From the NCBI GenBank assembly GCA_017164015.1, contig CP071065.1, forward strand, positions 6,911,501 to 6,975,500: DNA of 64,000 bases, written 5' to 3'. A program made the position numbers and the translations under genes. Below, in pieces: positions 24,628 to 33,514 of the stretch; within the stretch, counting starts at the first letter, position 1; the number at the start of each line of letters is the position of its first letter. The notes beneath the pieces were generated by a model. It saw nothing but the letters and a program-made list of their open reading frames with translations, did no database searches and was not told where the DNA came from. Source of the DNA: Nostoc sp. UHCC 0702. GTDB lineage: Bacteria; Cyanobacteriota; Cyanobacteriia; Cyanobacteriales; Nostocaceae.

Positions 24628-25713
24628 ATGCATCAACAGGCTCATGGGGGAAATTTAGCCTGGGCAGCAGCACTGGCTGGCTGTCCCCCTGAGGCTATTC
24701 TGGATTTTTCTGCCAGCATCAGCCCTTTGGGGCCACCAAACAGCACGATCGCTGCTATTGTGTCCCAAATGGGTAATCTTAGGCACTATCCTGACCCTGA
24801 TTATAGTGAACTGAGACTTGCTCTCAGTCACTTCCATCAATTGCCGCCTGAGTGGATTCTGCCTGGTAACGGCTCAGCAGAATTACTGACTTTGGCAGGT
24901 AGGGATTTAGCAGAATTAGCCGCAACAATGTTAATAACTCCAGCCTTTGGCGACTATTACCGTACTCTGGCAGCGTACAACGCTAAAGTACTGGAGTTTC
25001 CTCTAAATCTGGAAAATACACGTCATTCGTCATTAGTCAATAGTCCTTTGTCAATAAAAAATGACAAAGGACAAAGGACTTTTAACAAGGGACTGCTGCT
25101 CAATAATCCCCACAACCCAACGGGAAAGCTATTTTCGCGAGAGACAATTTTGCCCTACTTAGAGCAATTTGCTTTGGTAGTAGTGGATGAAGCGTTTATG
25201 GATTTTTTGCATCCTGATGAAGAACAAAGCCTGATTCCGGTGGTGCAGGAATACGCGAATTTAGTAGTATTGCGATCGCTAACGAAATTTTACAGTCTGC
25301 CAGGACTCAGGCTAGGATATGCGATCGCCCACCCCGACCGCCTTCGGCGATGGCAGTTGTGGCGCGACCCATGGCCCGTAAACACCTTGGCGGCAGCGGC
25401 AGCTACCGCCGCACTCCAGGATCGAGAGTTTCAAGAGCAAACTTGGAAATGGCTACCACCTGCACGAAACCAACTCTTTGAGGGTTTAGCCGCAATCCCA
25501 GGATTGCAACCTTTTGAAAGTGCTGCTAACTTTTTACTTGTTGAATCACAACAGTCGAGTTTGCAGTTGCAGCAACAATTGCTCCAAAATCACCAGATTT
25601 TAATTCGAGATTGTCTAAGCTTTAAAGAACTAGGCGATCGTTTTTTCCGGGTTGCTGTACTTTCCGAATCTGATAACCAGCGTTTAGTAGAAGTGCTGAT
25701 TACTGTGTGCTAA
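24628..25713 (+). CDS. cobD: Threonine-phosphate decarboxylase-type aminotransferase (CobD)
   Basis: A 361-residue PLP enzyme of aminotransferase class I/II. The HGGNLAWAAALAG and ILDFSASISPLGPP start is characteristic of CobD, which makes aminopropanol phosphate for the cobalamin lower loop. Other marks: NNPHNPTGKLFSRE, VVVDEAFMDFL (PLP-ring Asp), and RSLTKFYSLPGLRLGYA with the Schiff-base Lys. Histidinol-phosphate aminotransferase is the alternative, but the N-terminus favours CobD. Residues about 131-152 (RHSSLVNSPLSIKNDKGQRT) are read from an attagtcaatagtc-type STRR in frame and are absent from the ordinary fold. Confidence 0.85.
   Translation: MHQQAHGGNLAWAAALAGCPPEAILDFSASISPLGPPNSTIAAIVSQMGNLRHYPDPDYSELRLALSHFHQLPPEWILPGNGSAELLTLAGRDLAELAATMLITPAFGDYYRTLAAYNAKVLEFPLNLENTRHSSLVNSPLSIKNDKGQRTFNKGLLLNNPHNPTGKLFSRETILPYLEQFALVVVDEAFMDFLHPDEEQSLIPVVQEYANLVVLRSLTKFYSLPGLRLGYAIAHPDRLRRWQLWRDPWPVNTLAAAAATAALQDREFQEQTWKWLPPARNQLFEGLAAIPGLQPFESAANFLLVESQQSSLQLQQQLLQNHQILIRDCLSFKELGDRFFRVAVLSESDNQRLVEVLITVC
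25020..25086 (+). repeat. In-frame STRR insertion within cobD
   Basis: cgtcattcgtcattagtcaa, then tagtcctttgtc, then an inverted gacaaaggacaaaggact, reproduces the intergenic attagtc and aaaggac repeats. It is translated without a stop just before the NNPHNPTG motif. Confidence 0.8.
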
Positions 25714-25716
25714 GTC

Positions 25717-25832
25717 AAAAGTCAAGAGTCAAGAGTCAAAAGTCAAAAGTTCATAGTCTATTTTCCCTTGACCATTGACCCTTGACCACCTCCCCCTTCC
25801 CCTTCCCCTTTTAAACTCTTGACCAATGACTA
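25717..25832. repeat. STRR cluster reaching the next start codon
   Basis: gtcaaaagtcaagagtcaag units, then ccccttcccctt, then gaccaatgactaatgact. The last repeat unit provides the ATG of the following gene. No conventional ribosome-binding site is seen. Confidence 0.85.
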
Positions 25833-27287
25833 ATGACTATTGACTACGATGTGGTGATTATTGGTGGCAGTCTTGCCGGACATTACGCCGCCTTGGCTGC
25901 AACCCAACTACGCGCCAAGGTTGCTTTGGTGGAATCTCAAGTAAGTTATGGGTTTATTCATCACCAAGCTATGAGCGAAATCGCCAAACTAGCTCAACAT
26001 TTAGGTGATGCGGCTAGTTTTGGTATTCATGCCACCCATTGCCATACAACAGACAAATGCAGCGTTTCTGTGGAATGGCAAGAGGCAATGCTGTATGCTG
26101 ACGGTGTTGCCTCAAATATCCAAGAACAGAATTCCCCCGCCATCCTAGCCGCGCTAGGAGTCGATGTCATTCTGGGCAAGGGTGAATTTCAATCCTCACC
26201 CCATTTGGCATTTGCTGTTAATAATCGGTTGTTACGTGGACGCACCTATTTACTAGCTACTGGTTCCCGCCCAGTAATACCAGAGATTGACGGTTTACAA
26301 ACCACTGGTTATCTGACCCTATCTAATATTTGGCAGTCTATTAAACTATCGACACTACCGAAAAATTGGGTAATTATCGGTGGTGTTCCCCAAAGTATTG
26401 AAATAGCTCAAACTCTAGCACGGTTGGGTTGCAGCGTGACGTTGGTGGTCAAGTCTGCCTCTATTTTGCCCTGCATTGACTCAGAGATAGCTCAACTGCT
26501 TCAGGCGCAGTTAGAAGTCGATGGTGTGCGCGTCCTCACCCAAACCCCAGTCACTCAGGTGATGCGTATTGAAGATAAAAAATGGATTCAGGCAGCAGAT
26601 AAAGCAATTGAAACTGATGAAATTTTAGTAGCGACAGGACAGCAGCCTAATATTGAATCTCTGAATTTGGCAGCAGTAGGAGTTAAATGGCATCGGCGTA
26701 GCCTAGCCGTGAATCATAAACTGCAAACTACTAACCATCGTATTTACGCTTGTGGTGATGTAATTGGTGGTTACGACTTTGCCAGTGTTGCTAATTACGA
26801 AGCCAGAATCGCCCTGAAAAATGCTCTGTTTTTCCCTAGGTTCCAAGTTAATTATCAGTACGTTCCTTGGGCAATATTTTCTCAGCCAATGTTGGCACAA
26901 GTAGGTTTAACAGAAGCACAGGCTAAACGGCAATTTAGTCAAGATGAAGTTTTAGTCTTGCGGCAGTATTATAAGTCAGTGACAGCAGCTCAACTACGTG
27001 ACGAAACTACAGGTATTTGTAAATTAATTGTATTAAGTAATGGAAAAATTTTAGGAGCCGCCGTGTTGGGGGCAGAAGCTAGAGAGTTAATAAATCTGAT
27101 TGCTGTTGCCATATCACAAAAGATTTCAGTCAAGCATTTAGCAAATTTATCTGCTGTCTATCCTAGTTATTCAGAAATTCTCGAACAAACAGCAAGAGAG
27201 TGGACTAAACAAAAGTTAAATAGCAACATTGCTTTGCAAGACTTTTTAGAAAGTTTCTTCCATTTTCGCCGCAATTGGAATTTGTAA
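25833..27287 (+). CDS. Pyridine-nucleotide-disulfide-oxidoreductase-like flavoprotein lacking the CxxxxC
   Basis: A 484-residue FAD/NAD(P)-binding protein. The Rossmann motif DVVIIGGSLAGHYAALAA binds FAD; YLLATGSRPVIPEIDG and NWVIIGGVPQSIEIAQTLAR follow, the latter for NAD(P)H; then RIYACGDVIGGYDFASVANY. The C-terminal dimerisation domain is present. The redox-active C-x4-C expected near residue 40 is absent: the place reads VSYGFIHHQAMSEIAK. The terminal catalytic His-x4-Glu region reads VYPSYSEILEQ, without the His. So it is not a functional mercuric or lipoamide reductase. It may be a quinone, small-molecule or regulatory flavoprotein. The start codon lies in an STRR. Confidence 0.85.
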   Translation: MTIDYDVVIIGGSLAGHYAALAATQLRAKVALVESQVSYGFIHHQAMSEIAKLAQHLGDAASFGIHATHCHTTDKCSVSVEWQEAMLYADGVASNIQEQNSPAILAALGVDVILGKGEFQSSPHLAFAVNNRLLRGRTYLLATGSRPVIPEIDGLQTTGYLTLSNIWQSIKLSTLPKNWVIIGGVPQSIEIAQTLARLGCSVTLVVKSASILPCIDSEIAQLLQAQLEVDGVRVLTQTPVTQVMRIEDKKWIQAADKAIETDEILVATGQQPNIESLNLAAVGVKWHRRSLAVNHKLQTTNHRIYACGDVIGGYDFASVANYEARIALKNALFFPRFQVNYQYVPWAIFSQPMLAQVGLTEAQAKRQFSQDEVLVLRQYYKSVTAAQLRDETTGICKLIVLSNGKILGAAVLGAEARELINLIAVAISQKISVKHLANLSAVYPSYSEILEQTAREWTKQKLNSNIALQDFLESFFHFRRNWNL

Positions 27288-27342
27288 GTAGGGTAGCTGT
27301 TTAGTCATTAGTCATTAGTCATTAGTCATTAGTCATTAGTAT

Positions 27343-27502
27343 TTAGAGGTTGTTTGAAAAGTGTTTCGTTGTGACTTTAGGCACTTTTAGTCCCCCCCCT
27401 TTTTAAGGGGGGAACCTGAATCAAAGTCTCCTTTAAAAAGGGAGGTTTAGAGGGATCTAAAACTTTTGATACCAACAAGAGGATTTTTCAAACATCCTCT
27501 TA
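27343..27502. repeat. MITE-like repeat family E
   Basis: The ends ttagaggttgtttgaaaag and tttttcaaacatcctctta form a 19-bp inverted repeat with a few differences. The core has cccccctttttaaggggg-type hairpins related to those inside family B copy 3. Preceded by attagtcattagtcatt tandem repeats (27302-27340). Confidence 0.7.
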
Positions 27503-27669
27503 CAAAGGAAAAAGGACTAATGACAAAGAACGACCATATGAAGTAGTTGTACAAATTAAATGTATAGCTGTCGCCATTAGTGTTAGGACATCAACAGATG
27601 ATAAAACCTAGACACAAAAAGACTTTTCACCCAGTCCCCAGTCCCTAGTCCCCAGTCCCCAGCTATATT
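27503..27669. other. Short intergenic stretch with STRR
   Basis: Ends in cccagtccccagtccctagt repeats immediately downstream of the phytol kinase-like gene (minus strand). No gene seen. Confidence 0.6.
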
Positions 27670-28383
27670 TTAATTAAATGTGTTTAAGCTTATCCATGCT
27701 ACCCCTGCGGCTACCAAGGGGACACTCAGGTTATCTGTGCCGTGAGGCGAGACAGCCTCAGCTAAGGTGGCAAAAGTTGCACTGACGATCGCTGCCAAAC
27801 AGGCCCTTGCTATAGCAATAGGCTGTGCTAGAGGGCTGAGTGATGAACCAGGTAATAACAGCAGCACCAAGAATATTACCACTGTACTTACCAGCAACAT
27901 TGCTGCTGAACCTTCCCAGGAACGCACAGAATTTCCTACTTGGTATTTATGCTGGCCAAAGCGTCTCCCAATTAACGCCGCTAGGGCGTCCCCCCAAGTC
28001 ATGGCCATGACTCCAGCTACAGCAATAGGAACGTTATCTACTGGGCCGTCTGGTCGCCAGAATAACCCGAACAGCAGTGTCACCGAAATAGCAAAATAGA
28101 CTGTACCTAGTGAACTGTCCTCAGTGTCCATTGCGCCTATAAACCGATAGCGGTAGAACAGGTAGTTGAGTCCGATAAATGTGGCAAAGGGCACAATACC
28201 GATTTCCCAATGTTTAAACAGCAGCAGTACACCGAAAACCCACATTCCCGCACCGATATGGATAACTTTGCGCGTTAGTTCTGGTTTGATATCAAACAGC
28301 CTACGCAGTCCCTCACCTAAGATTAGTAGAGCGATCGCGTAACCATAAGAAACTATAAGTCCGATAAAATCGTTATTAGTCAT
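27670..28383 (-). CDS. Phytol/dolichol kinase-like integral membrane protein
   Basis: A 237-residue protein with about six transmembrane helices. Motifs: ELTRKVIHIGAGMWVF near the N-terminus, GVMAMTWGDALAALIGRRFG in the middle with the conserved Gly-Asp, and SWEGSAAMLLVS. These define the CTP-dependent polyprenol kinase family containing plant VTE5 and cyanobacterial phytol kinase, which recycles chlorophyll-derived phytol for tocopherol. The substrate is inferred. The ATG lies in a tgacaaatgactaat repeat stretch, so the start context is repeat-derived. Confidence 0.88.
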   Translation of the reverse strand: MTNNDFIGLIVSYGYAIALLILGEGLRRLFDIKPELTRKVIHIGAGMWVFGVLLLFKHWEIGIVPFATFIGLNYLFYRYRFIGAMDTEDSSLGTVYFAISVTLLFGLFWRPDGPVDNVPIAVAGVMAMTWGDALAALIGRRFGQHKYQVGNSVRSWEGSAAMLLVSTVVIFLVLLLLPGSSLSPLAQPIAIARACLAAIVSATFATLAEAVSPHGTDNLSVPLVAAGVAWISLNTFN

Positions 28384-28424
28384 TTGTCAGTGGTCAGTGG
28401 TCAGTTGTCAGGAGTTAGTTATTT

Positions 28425-28516
28425 CTCCCCATTGCCCCCCAACCCCAGAGGGGGCCCCAATGCCCCCCATCTCCCCATTGCCCCCCAACCCCAGAGGGGG
28501 CCCCAATGCCCCCCAT
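28425..28516. repeat. Two perfect 46-bp tandem copies
   Basis: The unit (ctccccattgcccccc, then aaccccagagggggcccc, then aatgccccccat) occurs twice without a difference at 28425-28470 and 28471-28516. It ends 3 bases before the stop codon of the DUF3685 gene on the minus strand. The ggggcccc core can fold into a hairpin. Confidence 0.85.
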
Positions 28517-28519
28517 CCC

Positions 28520-30370
28520 TCATTTTGGCCGCTCATTGTTTCGTTTGAAGTTTTTATCTTGTAACGATACACTGCCAATACCTTGCAGAATACCACGACC
28601 AATTAAACCCAAACCCCTGCCTATTATTTGGGTGAGAACAAACACAATACCACTTCCTACAAAAGATAATAGCGATCGCAACTGTGGAGCGATCGCATCT
28701 CGAAATTCTAAAATCAGCGTCACTCCTAGAGGAATTCCAGAAAGCTGTGCTAATTCCTGACCACGGGGAGCATAAATCGAAGTTTTAGCAATACCGCGAA
28801 GCGTTAATACAAATAATTCATAGCGGCTTTCAAAAATTCTTTCAGCTTCCTTAACATAATTATTCCACCGGTATTTCCACGACAAACTGTTTCTAAAACG
28901 TTCAATCTCTCGCGTAGAAATCAATTTTATATCATAAAAATCTTGCTTAATTGCTTCTACATCTGCTAGAGAGTTTAGCAACGGCTGCATCACACTATTT
29001 GCCACCTGAATCAACATATTTTCTAGGATGTTTTCTGCTTGTAGCTTGGCTTCGTTGCTCGCAGCTGGATAAAAGGTATTATCAACATACAAATCTGTTT
29101 GAAATACTAAATAAGAAAATAATTCAATAACTAGAGGAATTTGATTTAAAATCTCTATCTGCACAACTTTAGGATTTTGCAGCAAGACATTGACAATTTC
29201 TATATTTTGCTTACCTAATTTAATTCTAGAGAATTTACCAAAAAAATCTGTAATTGTTGCTTGCCATAAATCAATTAATACGGTTAATCTAAAATCTTCT
29301 AATTGATTAATTGTGATTTGAGCATTACGCAGTTCATCTAACTGTTGGGCTAATTTTTGGAGAATCAGGTAAAGTAATTCTCGTTTTTTATCTTCACGGA
29401 GGATATCAATTTCCAAAGGAATATCTGTCAAATTTTGTAAAGTAAATTGTAATTTTGTTACACAAGATGAAAACAAAGCAGCTTGCAACGCTCTTGGGCT
29501 AAGTACAGGTATCACGGTTTCCTGATCAAGATTGCTACTCAGTGAACTAATTGCAGACGGTTGCTGCTCAGAATAGATGAATTCTCGCTGTTGTTCCTGT
29601 TGTCTTTCCTGTGGTGAAACCAACAAGCGATTTAGCAGCCAACGAGCCGCCAGCAGTTCTCGTCGTTGTCCAGCCATAACTGCTCGATCTAGTAGCGGTA
29701 ATCCAGGGGTTTGTAACTGTGCGGTAACTTCCCTTAAAGTGGCATTAATCTGGCCAATTCCTGACAAACGCCAATTCTGCCGCAACCTACGGAAAGGGAG
29801 TGGTGAGTTAGGAGTTAGGAGTGAGGAGTTAGGAGTTAGGAGTGCTTCCCCTGCTCCCCTGTTGCCCCTAATCCCCACTTCCTTCGGTCGTGGGGGCCCC
29901 GAGTTCCCCTGCCCCCCTGCTCCCCTGCCCCCCTGCATCCTCTCGTCCAACCAATAAGAACCGCCAGCTGCGACTTCTTCCATAGCAGCAACTAGTTCCG
30001 ACACAGGAGTGCCTTTAGGACAGTATCCTTCTACACCAATAGCTTTAGCTGCCAAAAGTAGTTGTGTTTCAGTGACAGAACTGAGGAGCAAAATCGGCAA
30101 CTTGGGGTATAACGCTTTCAGTTGACGAGAGAGTTCTAAACCTTGCTGTTGACTGTAACTAAAGCGACCATTACCTAATTCCAAAACCACCAAATTTACT
30201 TGGTCAGATTCTTGTGTAGCGAGTTGCGCTAGTATCTGCAAGGCAGCTGTATCTGTTTGTACTGCGGACACCACTTGCAAACGAGGAATTTCTGACAAAG
30301 TGACCCGTAATCCCAGCTGGAAGATGGGGTCTTGGTCGATTAATAATAATTTTAGAGGGCGATCGCTCAT
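28520..30370 (-). CDS. Receiver-like domain plus DUF3685 protein
   Basis: A 616-residue protein. Residues 1-130 look like a response-regulator receiver: LLLIDQDPIFQLGLRVTL (acidic pocket), VLELGNGRFSYSQQQG where the phospho-acceptor should be, LLLSSVTET and GYCPKGTPVSEL (Thr/Lys). The Asp acceptor appears replaced by Glu (VVLELG), so it may be a pseudo-receiver. Residues about 205-600 match the cyanobacterial DUF3685 pattern, with a final hydrophobic segment. Residues about 142-192 are an in-frame STRR insertion (GRGAGGQG and ALLTPNSSLLTPNS). It is divergent from the NACHT gene. Confidence 0.82.
   Translation of the reverse strand: MSDRPLKLLLIDQDPIFQLGLRVTLSEIPRLQVVSAVQTDTAALQILAQLATQESDQVNLVVLELGNGRFSYSQQQGLELSRQLKALYPKLPILLLSSVTETQLLLAAKAIGVEGYCPKGTPVSELVAAMEEVAAGGSYWLDERMQGGRGAGGQGNSGPPRPKEVGIRGNRGAGEALLTPNSSLLTPNSPLPFRRLRQNWRLSGIGQINATLREVTAQLQTPGLPLLDRAVMAGQRRELLAARWLLNRLLVSPQERQQEQQREFIYSEQQPSAISSLSSNLDQETVIPVLSPRALQAALFSSCVTKLQFTLQNLTDIPLEIDILREDKKRELLYLILQKLAQQLDELRNAQITINQLEDFRLTVLIDLWQATITDFFGKFSRIKLGKQNIEIVNVLLQNPKVVQIEILNQIPLVIELFSYLVFQTDLYVDNTFYPAASNEAKLQAENILENMLIQVANSVMQPLLNSLADVEAIKQDFYDIKLISTREIERFRNSLSWKYRWNNYVKEAERIFESRYELFVLTLRGIAKTSIYAPRGQELAQLSGIPLGVTLILEFRDAIAPQLRSLLSFVGSGIVFVLTQIIGRGLGLIGRGILQGIGSVSLQDKNFKRNNERPK
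29795..29945 (-). repeat. In-frame STRR insertion within the DUF3685 gene
   Basis: gagttaggagttaggagtga, then ctgctcccctgcccccctgc and a cttcggtcgtgggggccccg piece. These are the same units seen between genes elsewhere, here translated as a Gly/Arg-rich and TPNSSLL-rich linker of about 50 residues without a stop. Confidence 0.85.
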
Positions 30371-30514
30371 AGTCCGCTCAAATACACGAGCATTATTTTT
30401 TTATGGTCAACAAACAGCTTGGCTACTTAGCTGAGTTCCTACCATTGTTACTTGTTTTCGCCAAGTAATAAATGGATGATAATTGCCATAGGCAGATATT
30501 AAGTATGTAACTAA

Positions 30515-33514
30515 ATGAACTTGAACATACGGCATTGGTTGGCAGAACGCCATATCCAAATCAAACAAATCAGAGAATTTTCATCTGGGCAATTGGCAGG
30601 TATTGCCTACCGTATTGTTCAGGATATGGAAGTCAAAAGCCTCATGCCGTTTGACATCTGTACTTTAGTAGAGGTATTGGAACTGTCTAGTGGGGCTGTT
30701 TGGCAAGAAATTTCTGTAATTGCTGTATTGAGTGAACATCTGTTGCGTAGCCTGAGCCAAAAAAAAGCTCTAAAACGTAACGAGGGTACATGGCTGGCGT
30801 TTCAAATTGCCTATCTCCAAGCTCTACAACAAGTTTTAGACCAAGAAGAAAGCCTACAAAGACCTTGGCTAAACCGGGCGATGATACCCGCCCAACTCAA
30901 AATAGCCAAAGAGGGAGTCGGCAAACTTCTTCTCCAGGATGCCAAACTGCAAGGCTTATTGAAAACGCTCAGCCCTGGTAAATTGACTGACACTCAAGCT
31001 GAACAAGCACTTAGTTTAATGGCAGACTCATTACTAGTGCAACAGATGAACAACGCCACTGTAGCTTGGTTTGTCGCCAACGGTGCAGAAGAATTAGAAG
31101 CTAAACTGTTAACTCAGCGCTTGTCACATGCCCTTCCTGGATACCTACTAACAGTTATTGCCCAAAATGCCCCACCTTTAGCCCAACTACAAAAATTTGT
31201 CCGCTTAGGTGCCGCTAGCGATATGCAAAATTCTGTTTCTGGGGTGTTAGCAACATCCTCCAGTTCTTTGGTAGGTGACAAAATTGATTTGCACCGAGAA
31301 AATTACCGAGCAAGTTTGCTGCAAAGCCTTAGTACACCCTTGCTGATGGAATCCTTTGCTCTTAAGGATATTTATGTTAACCTTACAGGTTTGCCAGTAG
31401 AGGAAAGTAGTTCAAAGCCAGATCCAAAGATTGCTTCACCAATTAACTTAAAAGCATGGGCACAGCAACAACTAGCTGATTTAGAAACTATTGCCGTCAT
31501 TGAATCGGAATCTGGTTACGGTAAGACGAGTTTCTGTCAAATTTGGGCAGCACAAGTGGCACAGGAACTTTATCCTAACTGGATGCCCATAATCATTAGA
31601 CTGCGTGATATAAAGTACGGCAAGACTTTAGGAGAAACTCTCAATTCTGGTTTTCTGGTTAATTCTCACACTCACCTTAGCACTTGGTTGGAACAACAGC
31701 ATCCCCGCTGTCTGTTACTGCTTGATGGTTTAGATGAGTTGCCCGCTTCTCGACAGAGTAAAAAAGCAAAAGCAAATTTTATTCAGCAGTTATTAAAATT
31801 TCAATCTGAGGGACGACATAAAATAATTTTGACAAGTCGAACAGCGATTTTGCCAGAAATCGCCCCGGATATACTGCTACAATTCAAACGAATTTCTATC
31901 CAGCCGTTGGATGTGGAAGAACTTAAACAATGGTTTCAACAATGGGCAAAAGTGCTATCTTTACCTATTGCTCAAAACTACTTTACTTTCTTAAAGCAGA
32001 CGGGGTTATTTGCTAGCAAATCTCAGTCACCAGAACTCTCTGCCCTTGTCCACCAACCTTTAATGCTGTATTTGTTAGGCGTTTTGCACCGTGATGGACT
32101 CATTGATGATTTGGTCTTGCAGTTAACCACTAACAGTCCTAAAAATACCAGCGCTGTCTTAGTATGGGAAATTCACCACCGCCTCAGCCAATGGTTATTG
32201 GGCTATCCGCTAACTGGCAAAATCACAACAATGCTATTGCGGTCAGGAGCAGCTCATATCCACCGTACACCAGAAGCGATCGCTAATCTACTTAATGGTC
32301 GCCATCCCCAAGATTTACTTGATGTGATGCAACAAATCGCCCTCAAAATTTTACACAGCGATCGCCATCAAGTTATCCTACCTGAAGAATTTAATCCAAA
32401 TACCCTACCAGCTTTTTATTTCAGAACTTTCTCCACTCCCGACTCCCGACTCAAAACTGAATTCTCCCACCCCAAATTAGGAGAATACTTGTGTGCTGAA
32501 GCTATTGCTGCTCAATTGCAAAGCTTGACTGAATGCCAAGAGGATGCTTATGGAACGCTTAGTTTTATTCTTGATTCTCCCTCTAGCGTTGCCCAGCACC
32601 TCTACAATTTACTCGGTTTTGGCATTCTCACTCCAGAAATTGAAGAATTAGCAATTGAAACTTTACGGCATCAGCAAAATAGCAATTTTTCTTTAGAAGT
32701 TTTATTGCAACGTCTTGAGTCTTTCTGGCGTGCTTATTGTCAAGGTCGCTGGTTAGATGAAGGCATAGTACACAAAGCCTTAACTAATTTTCACACATTG
32801 CAAAATCCGGTGAATGTAGAGCAAATCAACGCCAATGTGGGAGTAAATATATTTTTATTACTGAGTGCTTGTCACCGTGAAACAAAAGTCATCTTTTGCC
32901 CTTGCGGGAATCCAGCCAATATGGCAGAGTTCTATCCAGAAGCACTGCTGGTATTGCTTGGTAAAGCAGCAGTTTTATCTAATAACAGTTTCATCAAGCG
33001 AATATGCTCCCAATCCCTGGCTGGAATCAACCTCTCAAAAGCATTTTTATCGCAAGTAATGTTAGCTGGGGCAAATCTTGAACAGACCAATTTATCTGAT
33101 GCTGTGTTAACTGGGGCGAATTTAGCAGGCGCTAACCTCAATGGTGCTAACCTCATCGGTGCTAACCTCGCTGGCGCTAACCTCACCGGAGTGGATCTTC
33201 AAACTGTTAATCTGACTAATGCCTGCTTAGTTGATGCCATTCTTTCTGAGACTAACAGAGAAACTGCCGCCCTCAATGGTGCTTTGTTCTCCCTAGAGCA
33301 GTTTCAAATGCTGAAAAATATACTTCTACAGCAATCTCTTCTCAATGTCAATATTTCTACAGCCAACACAGATATTTGGTTTAAAAATACTTCTAATATG
33401 CAGCTAATTGAAAGCTTGGAAGGAGAACCTATTTCGCCAATAGATTTATATGATGATGCTTCCGAGGATGAAACAGTTTTTGGTGTTAATCCTGGTGATT
33501 ATGATCATGAGTAG
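30515..33514 (+). CDS. NACHT-type STAND NTPase with C-terminal pentapeptide repeats
   Basis: A 999-residue protein. Residues 1-260 form an unassigned helical N-terminal domain. Walker A is ESGYGKTSF at about 332-340. Walker B is LLLLDGLDELP at about 400-410, with the NACHT-typical D-G-L-D-E-L. ILTSRTAI is the sensor region. A helical region follows, then pentapeptide repeats A(N/D)LxG at about 843-910 (LAGANLEQTNLSDAVLTGAN). STAND NTPases act as signal-triggered oligomerising switches in regulation, immunity or cell death. Here the sensor is probably the C-terminus and the N-terminal effector is unknown. The tail is acidic (YDDASEDETVF). No partner gene is adjacent. Confidence 0.88.
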   Translation: MNLNIRHWLAERHIQIKQIREFSSGQLAGIAYRIVQDMEVKSLMPFDICTLVEVLELSSGAVWQEISVIAVLSEHLLRSLSQKKALKRNEGTWLAFQIAYLQALQQVLDQEESLQRPWLNRAMIPAQLKIAKEGVGKLLLQDAKLQGLLKTLSPGKLTDTQAEQALSLMADSLLVQQMNNATVAWFVANGAEELEAKLLTQRLSHALPGYLLTVIAQNAPPLAQLQKFVRLGAASDMQNSVSGVLATSSSSLVGDKIDLHRENYRASLLQSLSTPLLMESFALKDIYVNLTGLPVEESSSKPDPKIASPINLKAWAQQQLADLETIAVIESESGYGKTSFCQIWAAQVAQELYPNWMPIIIRLRDIKYGKTLGETLNSGFLVNSHTHLSTWLEQQHPRCLLLLDGLDELPASRQSKKAKANFIQQLLKFQSEGRHKIILTSRTAILPEIAPDILLQFKRISIQPLDVEELKQWFQQWAKVLSLPIAQNYFTFLKQTGLFASKSQSPELSALVHQPLMLYLLGVLHRDGLIDDLVLQLTTNSPKNTSAVLVWEIHHRLSQWLLGYPLTGKITTMLLRSGAAHIHRTPEAIANLLNGRHPQDLLDVMQQIALKILHSDRHQVILPEEFNPNTLPAFYFRTFSTPDSRLKTEFSHPKLGEYLCAEAIAAQLQSLTECQEDAYGTLSFILDSPSSVAQHLYNLLGFGILTPEIEELAIETLRHQQNSNFSLEVLLQRLESFWRAYCQGRWLDEGIVHKALTNFHTLQNPVNVEQINANVGVNIFLLLSACHRETKVIFCPCGNPANMAEFYPEALLVLLGKAAVLSNNSFIKRICSQSLAGINLSKAFLSQVMLAGANLEQTNLSDAVLTGANLAGANLNGANLIGANLAGANLTGVDLQTVNLTNACLVDAILSETNRETAALNGALFSLEQFQMLKNILLQQSLLNVNISTANTDIWFKNTSNMQLIESLEGEPISPIDLYDDASEDETVFGVNPGDYDHE

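Noticed and set aside
32932..33186. Minus-strand frame rich in RLAPxRLAP opposite the NACHT gene
   Set aside because: It mirrors the pentapeptide repeats of the real gene; the repetitive antisense composition is an artefact. The same applies to 43049-43350 opposite the pentapeptide membrane protein.
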